DNA from: Lagopus muta
Lineage: Eukaryota > Chordata > Aves > Galliformes > Phasianidae
Assembly (NCBI RefSeq): GCF_023343835.1
Contig: NC_064434.1
Coordinates: 15,357,505 to 15,421,504 of the forward strand
Direction of reading: 5' to 3'
Length of the DNA stretch: 64,000 bases
The notes under the pieces: model-generated
Seen by the model: the letters and a program-made list of their open reading frames with translations, nothing else
The model's database searches: none
Told to the model about the DNA's origin: nothing
Translations under genes and position numbers: made by a program
Part shown: positions 38,945-49,170 of the stretch, in pieces
Layout of the letters: the number at the start of each line of letters is the position of its first letter
Position numbering within the stretch: position 1 is the first letter of the stretch

Positions 38945-39422
38945 AGAAAAAAAAAGAAAGGAAGGGAGGAAGGGAGGAAGGGAGGAAGGGAGGAAGGGAG
39001 GAAGGGAGGAAGGGAGGGAGGGAGGGAGGGAGGGAGGGAGGGAGGGAGGAAGGAAGGAAGGAAGGAAGGAAGGAAGGAAGGAAGGAAGGAAGGAAGGAAG
39101 GAAGGAAGGAAGGAAGGAAGGAAGGAAGGAAGGAAGGAAGGAAGGAAGGAAGGAAGGAAGGGAGGAAGGAAGGAAGGAAGGAAGGAAGGAAGGAAGGAAG
39201 GAAGGAAGGAAGGAAGGAAGGAAGGAAGGAAGGAAGGAAGGAAGGAAAGGAAGGAAGGAAGGAAGGAAGGAAGGAAGGAAGGAAGGAAGGAAGGAAGGAA
39301 GGAAGGAAGGAAGGAAGGAAGGAAGGAAGGAAGGAAGGAAGGAAGGAAGGAAGGAAGGAAGGAAGGAAGGAAGGAAGGAAGGAAGGAAGGAAGGAAGGAA
39401 GGAAGGAAGGAAGGAGAAGAGG
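38945..39422. repeat. (GGAA)n microsatellite in a 478-nt all-purine tract
   Basis: The plus strand is purine-only from 38945 to 39422. Inside there is ordered substructure: an A-rich lead-in; six 8-bp GGGAGGAA units (38964-39011); nine GGGA units (39012-39047); then GGAA units in three blocks of 28, 21 and 41. The blocks are separated by one GGGA (39160-39163) and one extra A (39248) that shifts the phase. The ~170-200-codon frames on both strands (EGRK and SFLP repeats) are products of the repeat, not genes. The graded change from GGGAGGAA to GGGA to GGAA suggests stepwise expansion from the left. Real length may be longer or shorter, as such arrays assemble badly. Confidence 0.98.
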
Positions 39423-39495
39423 TGTAATTTATTTGAATGCATTTAATACAAGTCATAGGTCTGCATATGCAGCTTTTTCTCAGACTGGAAGAAAA

Positions 39496-39775
39496 ATCAT
39501 AGAATCATAGAATCATAGAATCACTAAGGTTGGAAAAGACCTAAAAGATCACCCAGTCCAACCGTCCACCTACCCCCAATAGCTCCTACTAAACCATGTC
39601 CCTCAACACAACATCCAGTCTTTCCTTGAACACCCCCAGGGTCGGTGACTCCATCACCTCTCTGGGCAGTCCATTCCAGTGCCTGACCACCCTTTCTGAA
39701 AAGTAAAACTTCCTCATTTCCAGCCTGAATCTCCCCTGGCGTAGCTTGAAACCATTCCCTCTGGTCCTATCACTA
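39496..39775 (-). mobile_element. CR1 LINE, 3' fragment with three tail units
   Basis: The plus strand begins with three CATAGAAT tail units and then ACTAAGGTTGGAAAAGACCT, AGATCACCCAGTCCAACCGT, and the antisense of the ORF2 C-terminus (CACCCCCAGGGTCGGTGACT, GGCAGTCCATTCCAGTGCCTG). It ends near CCTCTGGTCCTATCACTA. The intact tail and low visible decay make it the youngest-looking CR1 of the window. It lies 73 bp past the polypurine array. Confidence 0.96.
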
Positions 39776-40105
39776 AATGAACACTTTGGAGTTTAAGAGT
39801 GAAGGGTCTTGATAAAAAAAGCATGGTGTAGCTTTTGACTTGATAACATTTGATGTTAAATGTTAATAAGAGGATGTACATATAACTAAACTATATTGAA
39901 TCAAGGAAATCTGAAACAATTGATAATACTTCTGATGAAGTACCTTTTAATTGCCTTCAATTAAAACATTAAACATACCTCTATCCAATGTTGGGGGAAA
40001 AAATCCCATTGAGTCCAACCTGCCTGGATTTCTCTATTCTTCAGTTGTCACTGCTGATAAACTAGCACTCGGGATATTTTGCTTTGTTTGGACACTGCTG
40101 ATTTG
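39776..40105. other. Short unique spacer between CR1 copies
   Basis: About 330 bp of AT-rich sequence with no recognised feature, separating two CR1 copies in the same orientation. Confidence 0.55.
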
Positions 40106-41265
40106 GAATCACAGAATTGCAGGGGTTGGAAGGAACCTCAAGAGATCATTGGGTCCAACCCCCTCTGCTAAGGCAGGTTCTGTACAATAGGTCACAAAGT
40201 AGGCATCTAGATAGGTCTTGAATATCTCCATAGCAGGAGACTCCACAACCTCTCTGGGCAGCCTGTTCCAGTGCTCTGTCACCCTTACCGTAAAGCAGTC
40301 CTGCATATTTGCATGGAACTTCCTTTTAGGGCCTTTACTCCTTGTCCTATTGCTGTTCACCACTGAGAAGAACCTGGCCTCACCCAATTGCCTCCCACCT
40401 TCCTTTAGATATTTATAAACATTAATCAGATGTTCTCTCAGTTTTCTTTTGCCCAGGCTGATCAGATGCAGTCTTTTCCCACATGGGAGATGCTCCCAGC
40501 CCTTTCTTACCTTTGAGGCCCTCTGCAGGGCTCCGTCTAGGAGATCCCTGTCTTTTTTGAACTGGGGTGCCCAGAACTAGACACAGTATTCTAAATATGG
40601 CCCTACCAGGGCAGAGCATAGCAGAGTGGGAGGATCACCTCCCTCAACTTGCTGGCCACGCTCTTTTTAATGCACCCCAGTATGCCACAAGGGCACACTG
40701 CTGGCTAACCTGTTGTCAGGACCCCCAGATACTTCTCTGCAGAGCTCTTCTCCGGCAGATCATCCCTTAACCCATACTGATGCATGTGGTTATTCCTTCC
40801 CAGGCACAAGATTCTACACTTGCTCGTGTTAAACCTCTTCAGATTCCTTCCTGCCCAGCTCTCCAGTCTATTCAGGTGTTGTTGAATGGCAGTGCTGCCT
40901 TCTGGTGTGTCATCCCAGCTTTGTATCATCAGCAAACTTGCTGAGGGTGGACTCTCATCCTTTTGTGCAGGTTTTTGTTGATGCTAAACAAGATTAAACT
41001 GAACACTACCCTTGGAGAAGACTGCTAGTTACAGGCCTCCAACCAGACTCTGCACTGCTGATGACAACCCTCTGAGCTCTGCCAGTCAGCCATGTGTAAA
41101 TCCACCTCGCTGTCCACTCATCTATCCCACACTTTATAAGTTTTCTAATGAGGATGTTGTGGGGGACAGTGTCAAACACCTTGCTGAAGTCAAGGTACGC
41201 ACCATCCACTGCTCTTCCCGCATCTACCCAGGCAGTGTTTTCATGGATTTCCTGATTCTACTCTG
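40106..41265 (-). mobile_element. CR1 LINE, ~1.16-kb copy with RT motifs, broken
   Basis: The longest CR1 copy here. The plus strand starts GAATCACAGAATTGCAGGGG and runs to about 41265. Minus-strand frames recover ORF2 pieces in order from the 5' side: YLDFSKVFDTVPHN and LTGRAQRVVIS (41006-41209), the RT domain around the conserved aspartate of the first metal-binding motif. The FADD catalytic box is next, readable on the minus strand near 40925-40940. After it comes a frameshift to DDTPEG, NRLESWAGRNL and SSAEKYLGVL (40705-40935). Last is WNRLPREVVESP (40109-40387) at the C-terminus. Frame changes between the pieces show the gene is dead. The endonuclease domain and ORF1 are absent. Confidence 0.96.
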
Positions 41266-41339
41266 AAATTATTCAGACTACACAGAAATAGCTTGCCATA
41301 GCCACAGTCAAGTGTTAGCTGTCTTTAGAATCTGCTCGC
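41266..41339. other. Short spacer
   Basis: About 75 bp between two CR1 pieces; no recognised feature. Confidence 0.5.
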
Positions 41340-41400
41340 CATAGAATCATTAAGGTTGAAAAGACCAATAAGATCATCTAGTCCAACCATCAGCCCATGA
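41340..41400 (-). mobile_element. CR1 LINE, tail-proximal scrap
   Basis: Plus-strand CATAGAATCATTAAGGTTGAAAAGACC, then AGATCATCTAGTCCAACCAT, are the inverted CR1 tail and the bases next to it. Only about 60 bp are recognisable, so this is an extremely truncated insertion or the remains of one. Confidence 0.85.
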
Positions 41401-42609
41401 TGGGTACATTTTTTGGCACTGGTAGAAAATCTTTCTGGTTCATGTTCAAATTATTCAGGCACCACAGAAATCAGGAGGAGAGGTAAAAGAGGATGCCAGC
41501 TTCACACCAGCATTCCCTCATGAGGTGCAAGTCCTTGTCATCCTACAGTTTGTTACATCCTGGCTGGGCCTGGCACATAAAGGCAGGAAATGAAGAACTG
41601 TTTCTGCCCTAATCTTTTTCTTTCCTCTGTGTGTTTTACGGCTTTTACTTGCTACACCAGCTTTTGCTGATTGTTTCCAAGAGAAATCTTGCTGTCTGAG
41701 CAGGTTAGCCCTCAAGAGCAAGTTTTGGCTGGCAGCTGTGGGGTGCAGCCAGCACGTAGGAAGCAGAGACACAGGCCTGAGAGATGCTCAGTACCCAGCA
41801 TGATAGAGTTCTTTCTTTTTCTTGACTTTGGTGAGTCTGCCTGTGTGAATGAGGCTTACCTGTGGGAGTTGCAAAGTATGTTGCTAAGCTTATTTTGGTA
41901 TTTCTTTTTAAAATCTTCTGTGCCTGTTGCCAAACATGCGGGTTTGTTTTCAGACTCTTGGCTTCTCAGGTAAAGCTGTCATGTTTATTCTGACTCACTA
42001 CATCAACACATAAATTTGAGACTTTTGTTTACATTTATTGCTTTTTGTGTATCTTTAAATAGCCTGGAAATATTTTTTTCGAGGCTTTATTCATTTCCCA
42101 GGTATGAAAAAATGAGGAAGAAAGAAATCACTGCGTAATTTCATCTCAGAAGAGGTGCTTAAGCTCATCTGGTGGCTGTGACACAGTGTTTTAGGGTTAA
42201 ACCTTAGAGATCTGATTTTATGTCTCCCTGGTAACTAACCCTAGTTTTGATATCTATAGTCTTTCAATGACCATCTCTTGACATTAAAAAAAAAGAAAAA
42301 TTCCACTTTTCGGTGTGAAAGCCATTAGTCATCCCCAGAGTGAGTGTCACCCACGTTGTGCATTTGAGGAACGGTTTGGGTTCGGCTGACCTTCATTCAC
42401 AGGTTCCATAATCTGTCATCCACTTTGCAGCACTTTATGCCACAAACATGTTCGCAGGGTGCAGACAGTGGCTCTCTGCTCGGATCAACCACAGGATCAT
42501 TCTGCTTCAGCACAACCTGACCTCCCTGAAGAGCCATGAATTAATGTATTTAAGACTGCGTATGTGTATGTGGCTATGGACTTGTCAAGGCATGCACACC
42601 ACATAAATA

Positions 42610-42640
<31 letters not shown>

Positions 42641-45600
42641 CTAATGGGTTTTGTTTTGGCTGTGATCTAGCTGAGCACCTACTCTTCGTAAATTATTTTC
42701 CTGACGTTGTTTGGTATTAAAAAGTGATGTTAAATATTGGCCTGTCATCATCATCAAAACAACAGTGATGATAATTCATGGAGGGTGTTACACAGTCAGG
42801 TTGGAAAGGACCTTGAGAGGCCCAGTCTTACTGTGTTGGCCAAAGGTAGGCAGGTGAAACTGCTTCACTGACCAGCTCCTGACTCTGCTGTCCAGCTCAC
42901 TCTTGGAGGCTTGTCCTGCTCCCTGACATAGTGTAGGGATGCTCAGCAGTCTCTGAGTCACTGCATTTTATTGGAATGGACACCGTTTTTATTCTCTTAA
43001 GGCAATGGAAGCAAGGAGAGCCCTCCTGTCTCATCTTGTTGACCAGAGCACTAGGAGAAGGGCAGAGCAGACAGCTGAAGGCCAAGTCTGAGCTAGGACA
43101 GCTGAAGGTGTTTGCCATGGCATATGCATTGACATCCTCAGCTTGAGCTTGTAAACGTTAGAGCACCTGCTGCTCAGCTGCACTGGTTCTTTCACTGTGA
43201 CTTCAGCAGAGACTGTTCTGAAGCAAGGAGCAAGCTGATCCTGCAGTCCATTAAATTAGCTCCTGCAAGTGGCCCTATGGCTGGATGTAAGATCAAATAC
43301 CTTGTGGATGAATTGTGCTATGTTGTCTCCTGAGGCATCAGAAGCCACTCAGGCATGCTTGCAGTGCGCTGCAGGGCTGACTTCTCCAGAAGACCTGCGT
43401 TCCTCACCACTGCTAAGTGTTTTTCCACATACACTTGTGGTCCTCTCCATCCTCCATAACCACGCCATATTGGAATATGCTTTTCTAAAATGCTAGCCTG
43501 TCAGCACCTTCCTCATTGAAAGGTAAACAGGAGAAAAGCATGGATCCCGCTCTGCCAGCCCACCATGGAGGGCCAATGTTTGGTTGTAGTGCTGTGCCAG
43601 ACCCAGCCCCACACAGCATCACATGAATGGATGTGGGGCACACGGGATGAGAGATGTAACATGTCCAAGGTGAAGCATCAGAGGTTGCCCCTTGGTCACG
43701 TCCTTCTAATCCAAGCTGTTTTAATTTTCCATTGTCATAATTTCAAACGGGGAAATTGTCCAAGTGGTCCAACAGGAGCAGTCCTAGGAACTTACTCAGG
43801 GGTTTCAGCTGGTTTATTTTTGAACTGCATTTTCTCACTTGCTCTGACATGAGACATGCAGTGGTAATGTGTCTCTCTCCTTTTCTCTATTTTTTTTTCT
43901 TGCAGCATGTAGAAACTTGTTATCGGTTTCATTGAACAGATGAAAAACTAAGTCTTGAGTAACATCTATAAATGTCACAGTACTGGGTTTTTTGAGTGTT
44001 TACTGAGAACATATTATGTTTTAGTGTCTCTATCATAAATACCTTTTTGTTAATCTTTCACCCTCACTAAATCTATTACAAGCTTTAATCAACCTTTCTA
44101 AGCAGTAATAAAATGTTATCGGCATTTGGCAGAGATTCGAAGTGACAGACCCTAATGTTTTCTAATGATTGTCATTATTTAGAATGCTGTTTGTAGTTTT
44201 ACAGAAAAAAATAATTAGATCTATCACATAGATTTGTAGAGGTGGAGTATACCTCCTCTGAACGTTTACTCTTAAGAAATCTAATTTGTAAATAATTACT
44301 TTAAAGAAAAAGAACAAAAAGCCAGAGCTGAATGGAAATCTAGGATAGGCTCAGGTAGAGGCATGCTGAAGAGAACATGCTTATGCTAAAAAGACAGGGC
44401 AGCCTTCAGATACAGGTCAACTTTTTACCTATCATCAACAAAACCTGATCTGAAGTTCCAGGAATACATTTCCATCTTTATCAACTTACCACCTTCTTAC
44501 AGACATAGAAATAGTTTTTGTGAAAGTATATTATGCAAATATTTTCTCCCTTTAAGAGCAAGTCAATACTTCTTCACTTGTATTTCTTATTTCTGTGACT
44601 AGTGAAGTGAAAAGGTTTCGTATGGAACATAAGTAAAGGTGAGATTTTCTTGGTTTTCTGAAAGTTGAAAGGTTTTTTTTTTCCCTACAAAAAAATGAAG
44701 TACCTATAAATTCGTCATTCTGGCTGAATTTTGGGTTTGATATATTCAGGCTAGATACATTTCCGTGCATTTTTAATGCATGGAATATTTCTTGCTGAGC
44801 CAATTCATGGCATCATTGAACCTAGAGAAGGTGCAGCCCTAAGTATTGCACAAGCTAAATGTTGATCTTGTGTTCCAAGCATGACTCAGCCATCTGTCTC
44901 CCACCTTCTGCCTCCCATTTACCATCAATTCATGGTAAAGCAGCAGGTCCCTAATTCTAGGCTCTGGCTGAATCCCTGAAGAGACGGAAGAGTTTTAAGC
45001 CCTTGTGCTTAAGGTGTGTCTACGTGCTCTTGGCCAGCAGCCTCATGGTATCTTTTCTTTCCCCTCTTGATTTTTTTTTTTCTTTTTCTTTTTTTGCTGT
45101 TATATGACCCCATATGTGCATGTTGAGAAAGAACACCTATGAAGCAGTGCATCAAACATTGTGGTGACTTTATCTGCAGGAAGGACTCTCTAGATATTTG
45201 CTTGTAACCCCAAAGTGAAATCCTCACCAGCACCAGGCAGGAAGCATTTTGTACTTTGATGTTGTTTCATGCCCAGTGAATGCTTGCTGCTGACCTGCTT
45301 ATGAAAGGTATAAAAAAAAATCTGTGCAGGTGTTTGGGTCTCATGGATGTGCACGCACAGGTGAGCACACACACATATCACAGTGGTTTAGGCTAAGCGA
45401 GCAGTGTGAGCAGGAGTGTGGCCCAAACTGAATCAGTCTAACTGAACAGGATCTGAGCTTTTTAATCATTGAGTCTGTTTTTATGCCTCAAACTTGAAAC
45501 TAATTCCCCAAAGACACGCGTTTCCCTAATTTCAGCTTGACTCTTGCAGGGCAATGAGCCCTGTGCAACAGCCATGTGCTATTTTTTTTTTTTTTTTGCA

Positions 45601-47351
45601 AATGATTATTCATTTCTGTGTATCTTTGTGCAAAGTTTGGTTTATTTCTTCTGGTGAATTTCTGTTGGTCTTTGCAGATGTTGACTCTTTATTCCTGTCA
45701 TCACCTCTGAAGCATTTCTAGTGTTTTGCTGACTGCCTTTTTTTTTTTCCTTCCAGTGATCTCCTTTCTGCACATCCCAGAAACTTGCTTGTTTAATCCT
45801 GCTTACAAAAAAGGATGATATGTTTAAAGAAAAATAACTTAAAATGATTTTTAGCTACTTAGTAAAAACTAAATAGTGTAATTTTTCTAAGCAAACCAGG
45901 CATTTTTAGCAATTAATTTCTTTTCTTATACTCTCCATTACCCTGGAGAAGGATGTGCATCCTAAAGATATTATAAAATAAGCAAAAAAACCAACTTGAA
46001 AGGACTGGCAGTGTTTAAAGTTAGCATTTGGAGTATATCTGCAAGAAGCAGCAGCAATGTTTAAATGGGAAATTCCAGACTATAAATTCTTTTTCAGCTA
46101 GATTATATTCAGTACAAGTGTTGACTTTCAATTTATACCTTTGATATGACTCATTGAATGTTCTGATTCTTAGTTTATTTGTCCTGTCTTCAGCAAAATG
46201 GATTGAATAAAGGGTTATCCAACCATGATGCGTTGTCTCTGTGCCTCAGATGTTATATTGATGAAATCTTAGTGTCTGGCACTATCTAAGAAGAATATAA
46301 AAATTTGATTTGGTCTGCAGCCAGCTTTCCTCCCACTCTGGAACAATGATGGGACATCTGGGAGAACGCTGTATTCATTAACCCAAATCCTGAACACTTT
46401 GCATAATACCTGATCCTGTAAGAACCTGCTCAGTTTTCCAGTCTGCAATTTGTGCTGGATGCAGCCAGAGCATATCCAGTCAGAGGCCCTTATCTCTTAT
46501 ATGTTTTTGGGCCTTTATGGGACATTATGCCTTGTCATAATTAGTGGTAACAAGATTCCCAATTGTTATCTGATTTTAAATGTTGGTTACATGCGTGGTG
46601 ATTCACTCCATCCTCTCCCCTTCAGAAATTTCTTCTTGTTTGTCATGTATGTTTTCATCTGGAGACCTTTGGGTTTTATCTTACCCACTGTCTCAGCTGA
46701 AGCCATATGCCAGGAGGCCTATTAACTTTCCTGAGGACAGATTTCAGAACATCAGATGGTATCAGTGTGCCATCCTTGTTGTTTTTCCTGGTCTCATGAT
46801 CTCCTCACAGTGGCAAATGCCAACCACCACTGTGACAGACAGAATAGCCATTTTCCTGCTGTGGTTTGATGCTGCACTCTGGCCAGCTGCTGTGGAGTGC
46901 ACAAGAGCGATGTAATTAGTAGCTCCCAAAGTTTGAACATCCTCTGTGCTTTTATACTTTTTACTTGCCTAGGAGATTGTTACATCTCCTCATCACCCTA
47001 AATCCTCTATATGGATTGTGAGGGACTGTGAGCCTAAAAAGAGCTAACCTCTGCAACTTTTGTTTAAAGGTGGCAGTCCTAGTGCAGAACATGAGAGCTC
47101 TGTGTCTATTTTAGGAAAAGAAGAATAAGGTGGTGATTGGAGCAGTGATTTGGAACTTTTTTCTCCTCTGTGCTTGACCCTGGGCAAGTCAGACATGCTG
47201 ACATCTAGAAAATACTTCTGCACCTAAATCTCACTGTGGGATTTAGCCACCTGGACAGGGGAAAGGTCCAAATTTTCCAAGATCCTAAATCTTTTGGAGC
47301 ACTTCATCTACAATTTGAGCATGGAAGCTTATGGTTTTCTTAAGCAGAATG
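41401..47351. other. Mostly unique non-coding stretch
   Basis: No gene is recognised. A possible but weak CR1 scrap lies near 42790-42835 (AGGTTGGAAAGGACCTTGAG). T-rich runs occur at 45068-45093 and 45581-45598. Open frames of up to 111 codons (46580-46915) have no motif. The interval 44100-44310 is AT-rich with TAAT/ATTA cores but nothing further is claimed for it. Confidence 0.5.
42605..42640. repeat. (AT)n dinucleotide run followed by poly-T
   Basis: About ten AT units (42606-42626) run directly into a stretch of 15 T. It is a compound microsatellite likely to vary in length. Confidence 0.9.
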
Positions 47352-47590
47352 TCATAGAATTGTAGAATCATAGAATTGCCCAAATTGGATAAGACCTTAA
47401 AGATGGTCAAGTCCAACCTAACTCTCACAACCCTCTGCTAAATCACGTCCTTGAGCACCACATCCAAACTGTTTTTGAACACATCCAGGTATGGTTACTC
47501 AACCACCTCCTCGGGAAGCCTATTCCAGTGCTTAACAACCCTTTCAGTAAAGAAGTTTTTCCTGATATCCAACCTGAACTTTTCCTGTCA
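47352..47590 (-). mobile_element. CR1 LINE, 3' fragment
   Basis: Plus-strand inverted tail TCATAGAATTGTAGAATCATAG, then GATAAGACCTTAAAGATGGTC, AGTCCAACCTAACTCTCACA, GAGCACCACATCCAAACTGT and TTCAGTAAAGAAGTTTTTCC. This is the standard CR1 3' UTR and ORF2 C-terminal order in antisense. About 240 bp remain with three decayed tail units. The plus-strand frame that starts inside it is an artefact. Confidence 0.93.
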
Positions 47591-48618
47591 TGAGAACAAA
47601 TGTGCCATGTTTGTGACGTGTCAAATGCTCATCTTTGCCGAGTCCAAACACTGACTCAAAAGGAGGTAAAAGTGCAACCTATGCAACTATCTGCCCCTTC
47701 TACTGGTGTTTTACAAGTGTACCATTTTCTAGCTGTATTTGCTGGTGCTGGAATAGTGCTTGAGACTAAATGCACAAATTCCTTCTTTGCATGTTTTCAG
47801 TGCAGTCACTTAGAGTGATCACTCTTCAAGTCCTTGACATTAGTATGGCTGAGAGTGTTAAGGCTATTAGCTGGGTGCTATAAAAATACTTAGTTATCTT
47901 GTAGCTTCAAAGCAACCTACAAATATTAACTAATTAATCTTCAGAATAGCCTTACCTCCACACCCCACAGTCAACCCTGATTAAAAAGTAAATATTCCTC
48001 TTGCTCATGTAATCAACGCTCAGGGCTTTATGCACTAAAAAGGTAATTGACTTGTGCCTCATTTATGATTTTGATAAACAATTCAGAGTGGTTCAAAGGA
48101 TGCAGAGCCAGAGGGAAGGTCAGCACCACTACTGTGGTATGGAGAGAGGAGTTCTCCCTTCCCAGAGTCATTTACTATAGATGTATTTCTGGATATAGCT
48201 CTCCTTCCGCATTAATGGGAGGGAGCTGGTATTTATGGTAAGAAACATTGTGTCTGGCAAGCCAGAACTATGGTAAGGTGAGTGCCTGACTATTGCAGTA
48301 TGTGAGTTAACATAAATATACCTTAAAATTTTGCTTGTCATTGCTCACTGCTTTTTATTGTTGTGCAGAAACGCACCATGAGCCTGTTTATCTACTTCTG
48401 ATCTTTCCTGAGAGTTGGCAAAGTGTGACACCAAAACCAACTGATACTTAGTGCAGATCTAATGGAAATCGCTGTACTTGAAAAAGGTGTATATGAATTC
48501 ATATCAATTTATATGAATTTGGTGAGGCCATGTCTCTGAAAATAACCCTAAGTAAAGATAGATGGGAGATGCTTCATTGCAATTGATTTACTTCATGCAA
48601 TCAAGATGTCGCTATTTA
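47591..48618. other. Unique non-coding stretch
   Basis: No gene is recognised; contains the old SINE-like relic listed at 47895-47985. Confidence 0.5.
47895..47985 (-). repeat. Ancient MIR/L2-type relic
   Basis: The plus-strand order CAAAGCAACCTACAAATATT, AACTAATTAATCTTCAGAAT, AGCCTTACCTCC parallels the inverted MIR/L2 3' region ('aagcgctttacaaa...ttaactaatttaatcctcacaac...'). The match is short and by eye. It is the second or third such relic in the window and is older than the CR1 copies. Confidence 0.4.
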
Positions 48619-49170
48619 TGAGGGCTGCTCCAAAACTAATGTCTTCTATTTTGTGATGTTGGCCCATGGCATCAGGGGATAGATGTTGGTGGTATAGCAG
48701 TAGAAGCTGAACCTTCCCACCATTATTCCATTACATGTTGTTGCCGTGTGACAGATGGCAGCAGAGGGGCACTCTGACACAATGGCGTCTGACACGGAAG
48801 TGAGTATGTAGCAAAGGTGCGCCACTAAATTCCTCCATGTGGAAAAAGTGGCACCCATTGACATTCACTGATGCTTGCTGAATGTTTATGGAGACCAAAG
48901 AGTGGATGTGAGCACAGTGAGGTGGTGGGTGGTGCTTTTCAGCAGTGATGACTGTGACAGTGGGTCACCTCTGCTGGTACAGATTGTTACAAGCACAGCA
49001 TCCAGGCTCTTGTTCATCGCTGGTGAAAATGCATAGCTAATGGTGGTGACTATGCTGAAAAATAGGGTTTTGTCTGAGAATTTTCTCCATCAAAAGTATT
49101 ATATGGCTCTTTGAAGCTATTGTCATTTCCATGGAAATAAATAGGAGGTGTTGCTTTTGGAGTGATCTAT
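48619..49170 (+). mobile_element. Galluhop-type mariner DNA transposon, copy 2 (internally deleted)
   Basis: Same element as copy 1 but in the opposite orientation; the transposase remnant is on the plus strand. The left end reads AGGGCTGCTCCAAAACTAAT and the right end is the inverse of ATCACTCCAAAAGCAACACC, giving imperfect inverted termini. The transposase start region carries the same two in-frame stop codons as copy 1, and the catalytic part is missing. From 48621 to 49018 it matches 33739-34136 at all but one position by eye, while the remaining ~150 bp at the right end differ at many positions. The flanks do not match those of copy 1. Confidence 0.88.

Noticed and set aside
38835..39456. 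Open frames of 172-203 codons on both strands (EGRK-type and SFLP-type repeats)
   Set aside because: They exist only because (GGAA)n contains no stop codon in any frame on either strand; this is a microsatellite, not a gene.
39496..39525. CRISPR-like or other direct repeat array (CATAGAAT units)
   Set aside because: These are the 8-bp 3'-tail units of a CR1 LINE with no spacers; a eukaryotic genome is also not expected to hold a CRISPR array.
42785..42840. Possible CR1 tail-proximal scrap (AGGTTGGAAAGGACCTTGAG)
   Set aside because: Only about 20-40 bp resemble CR1 and no tail unit or following landmark is present; too weak to list as an element.
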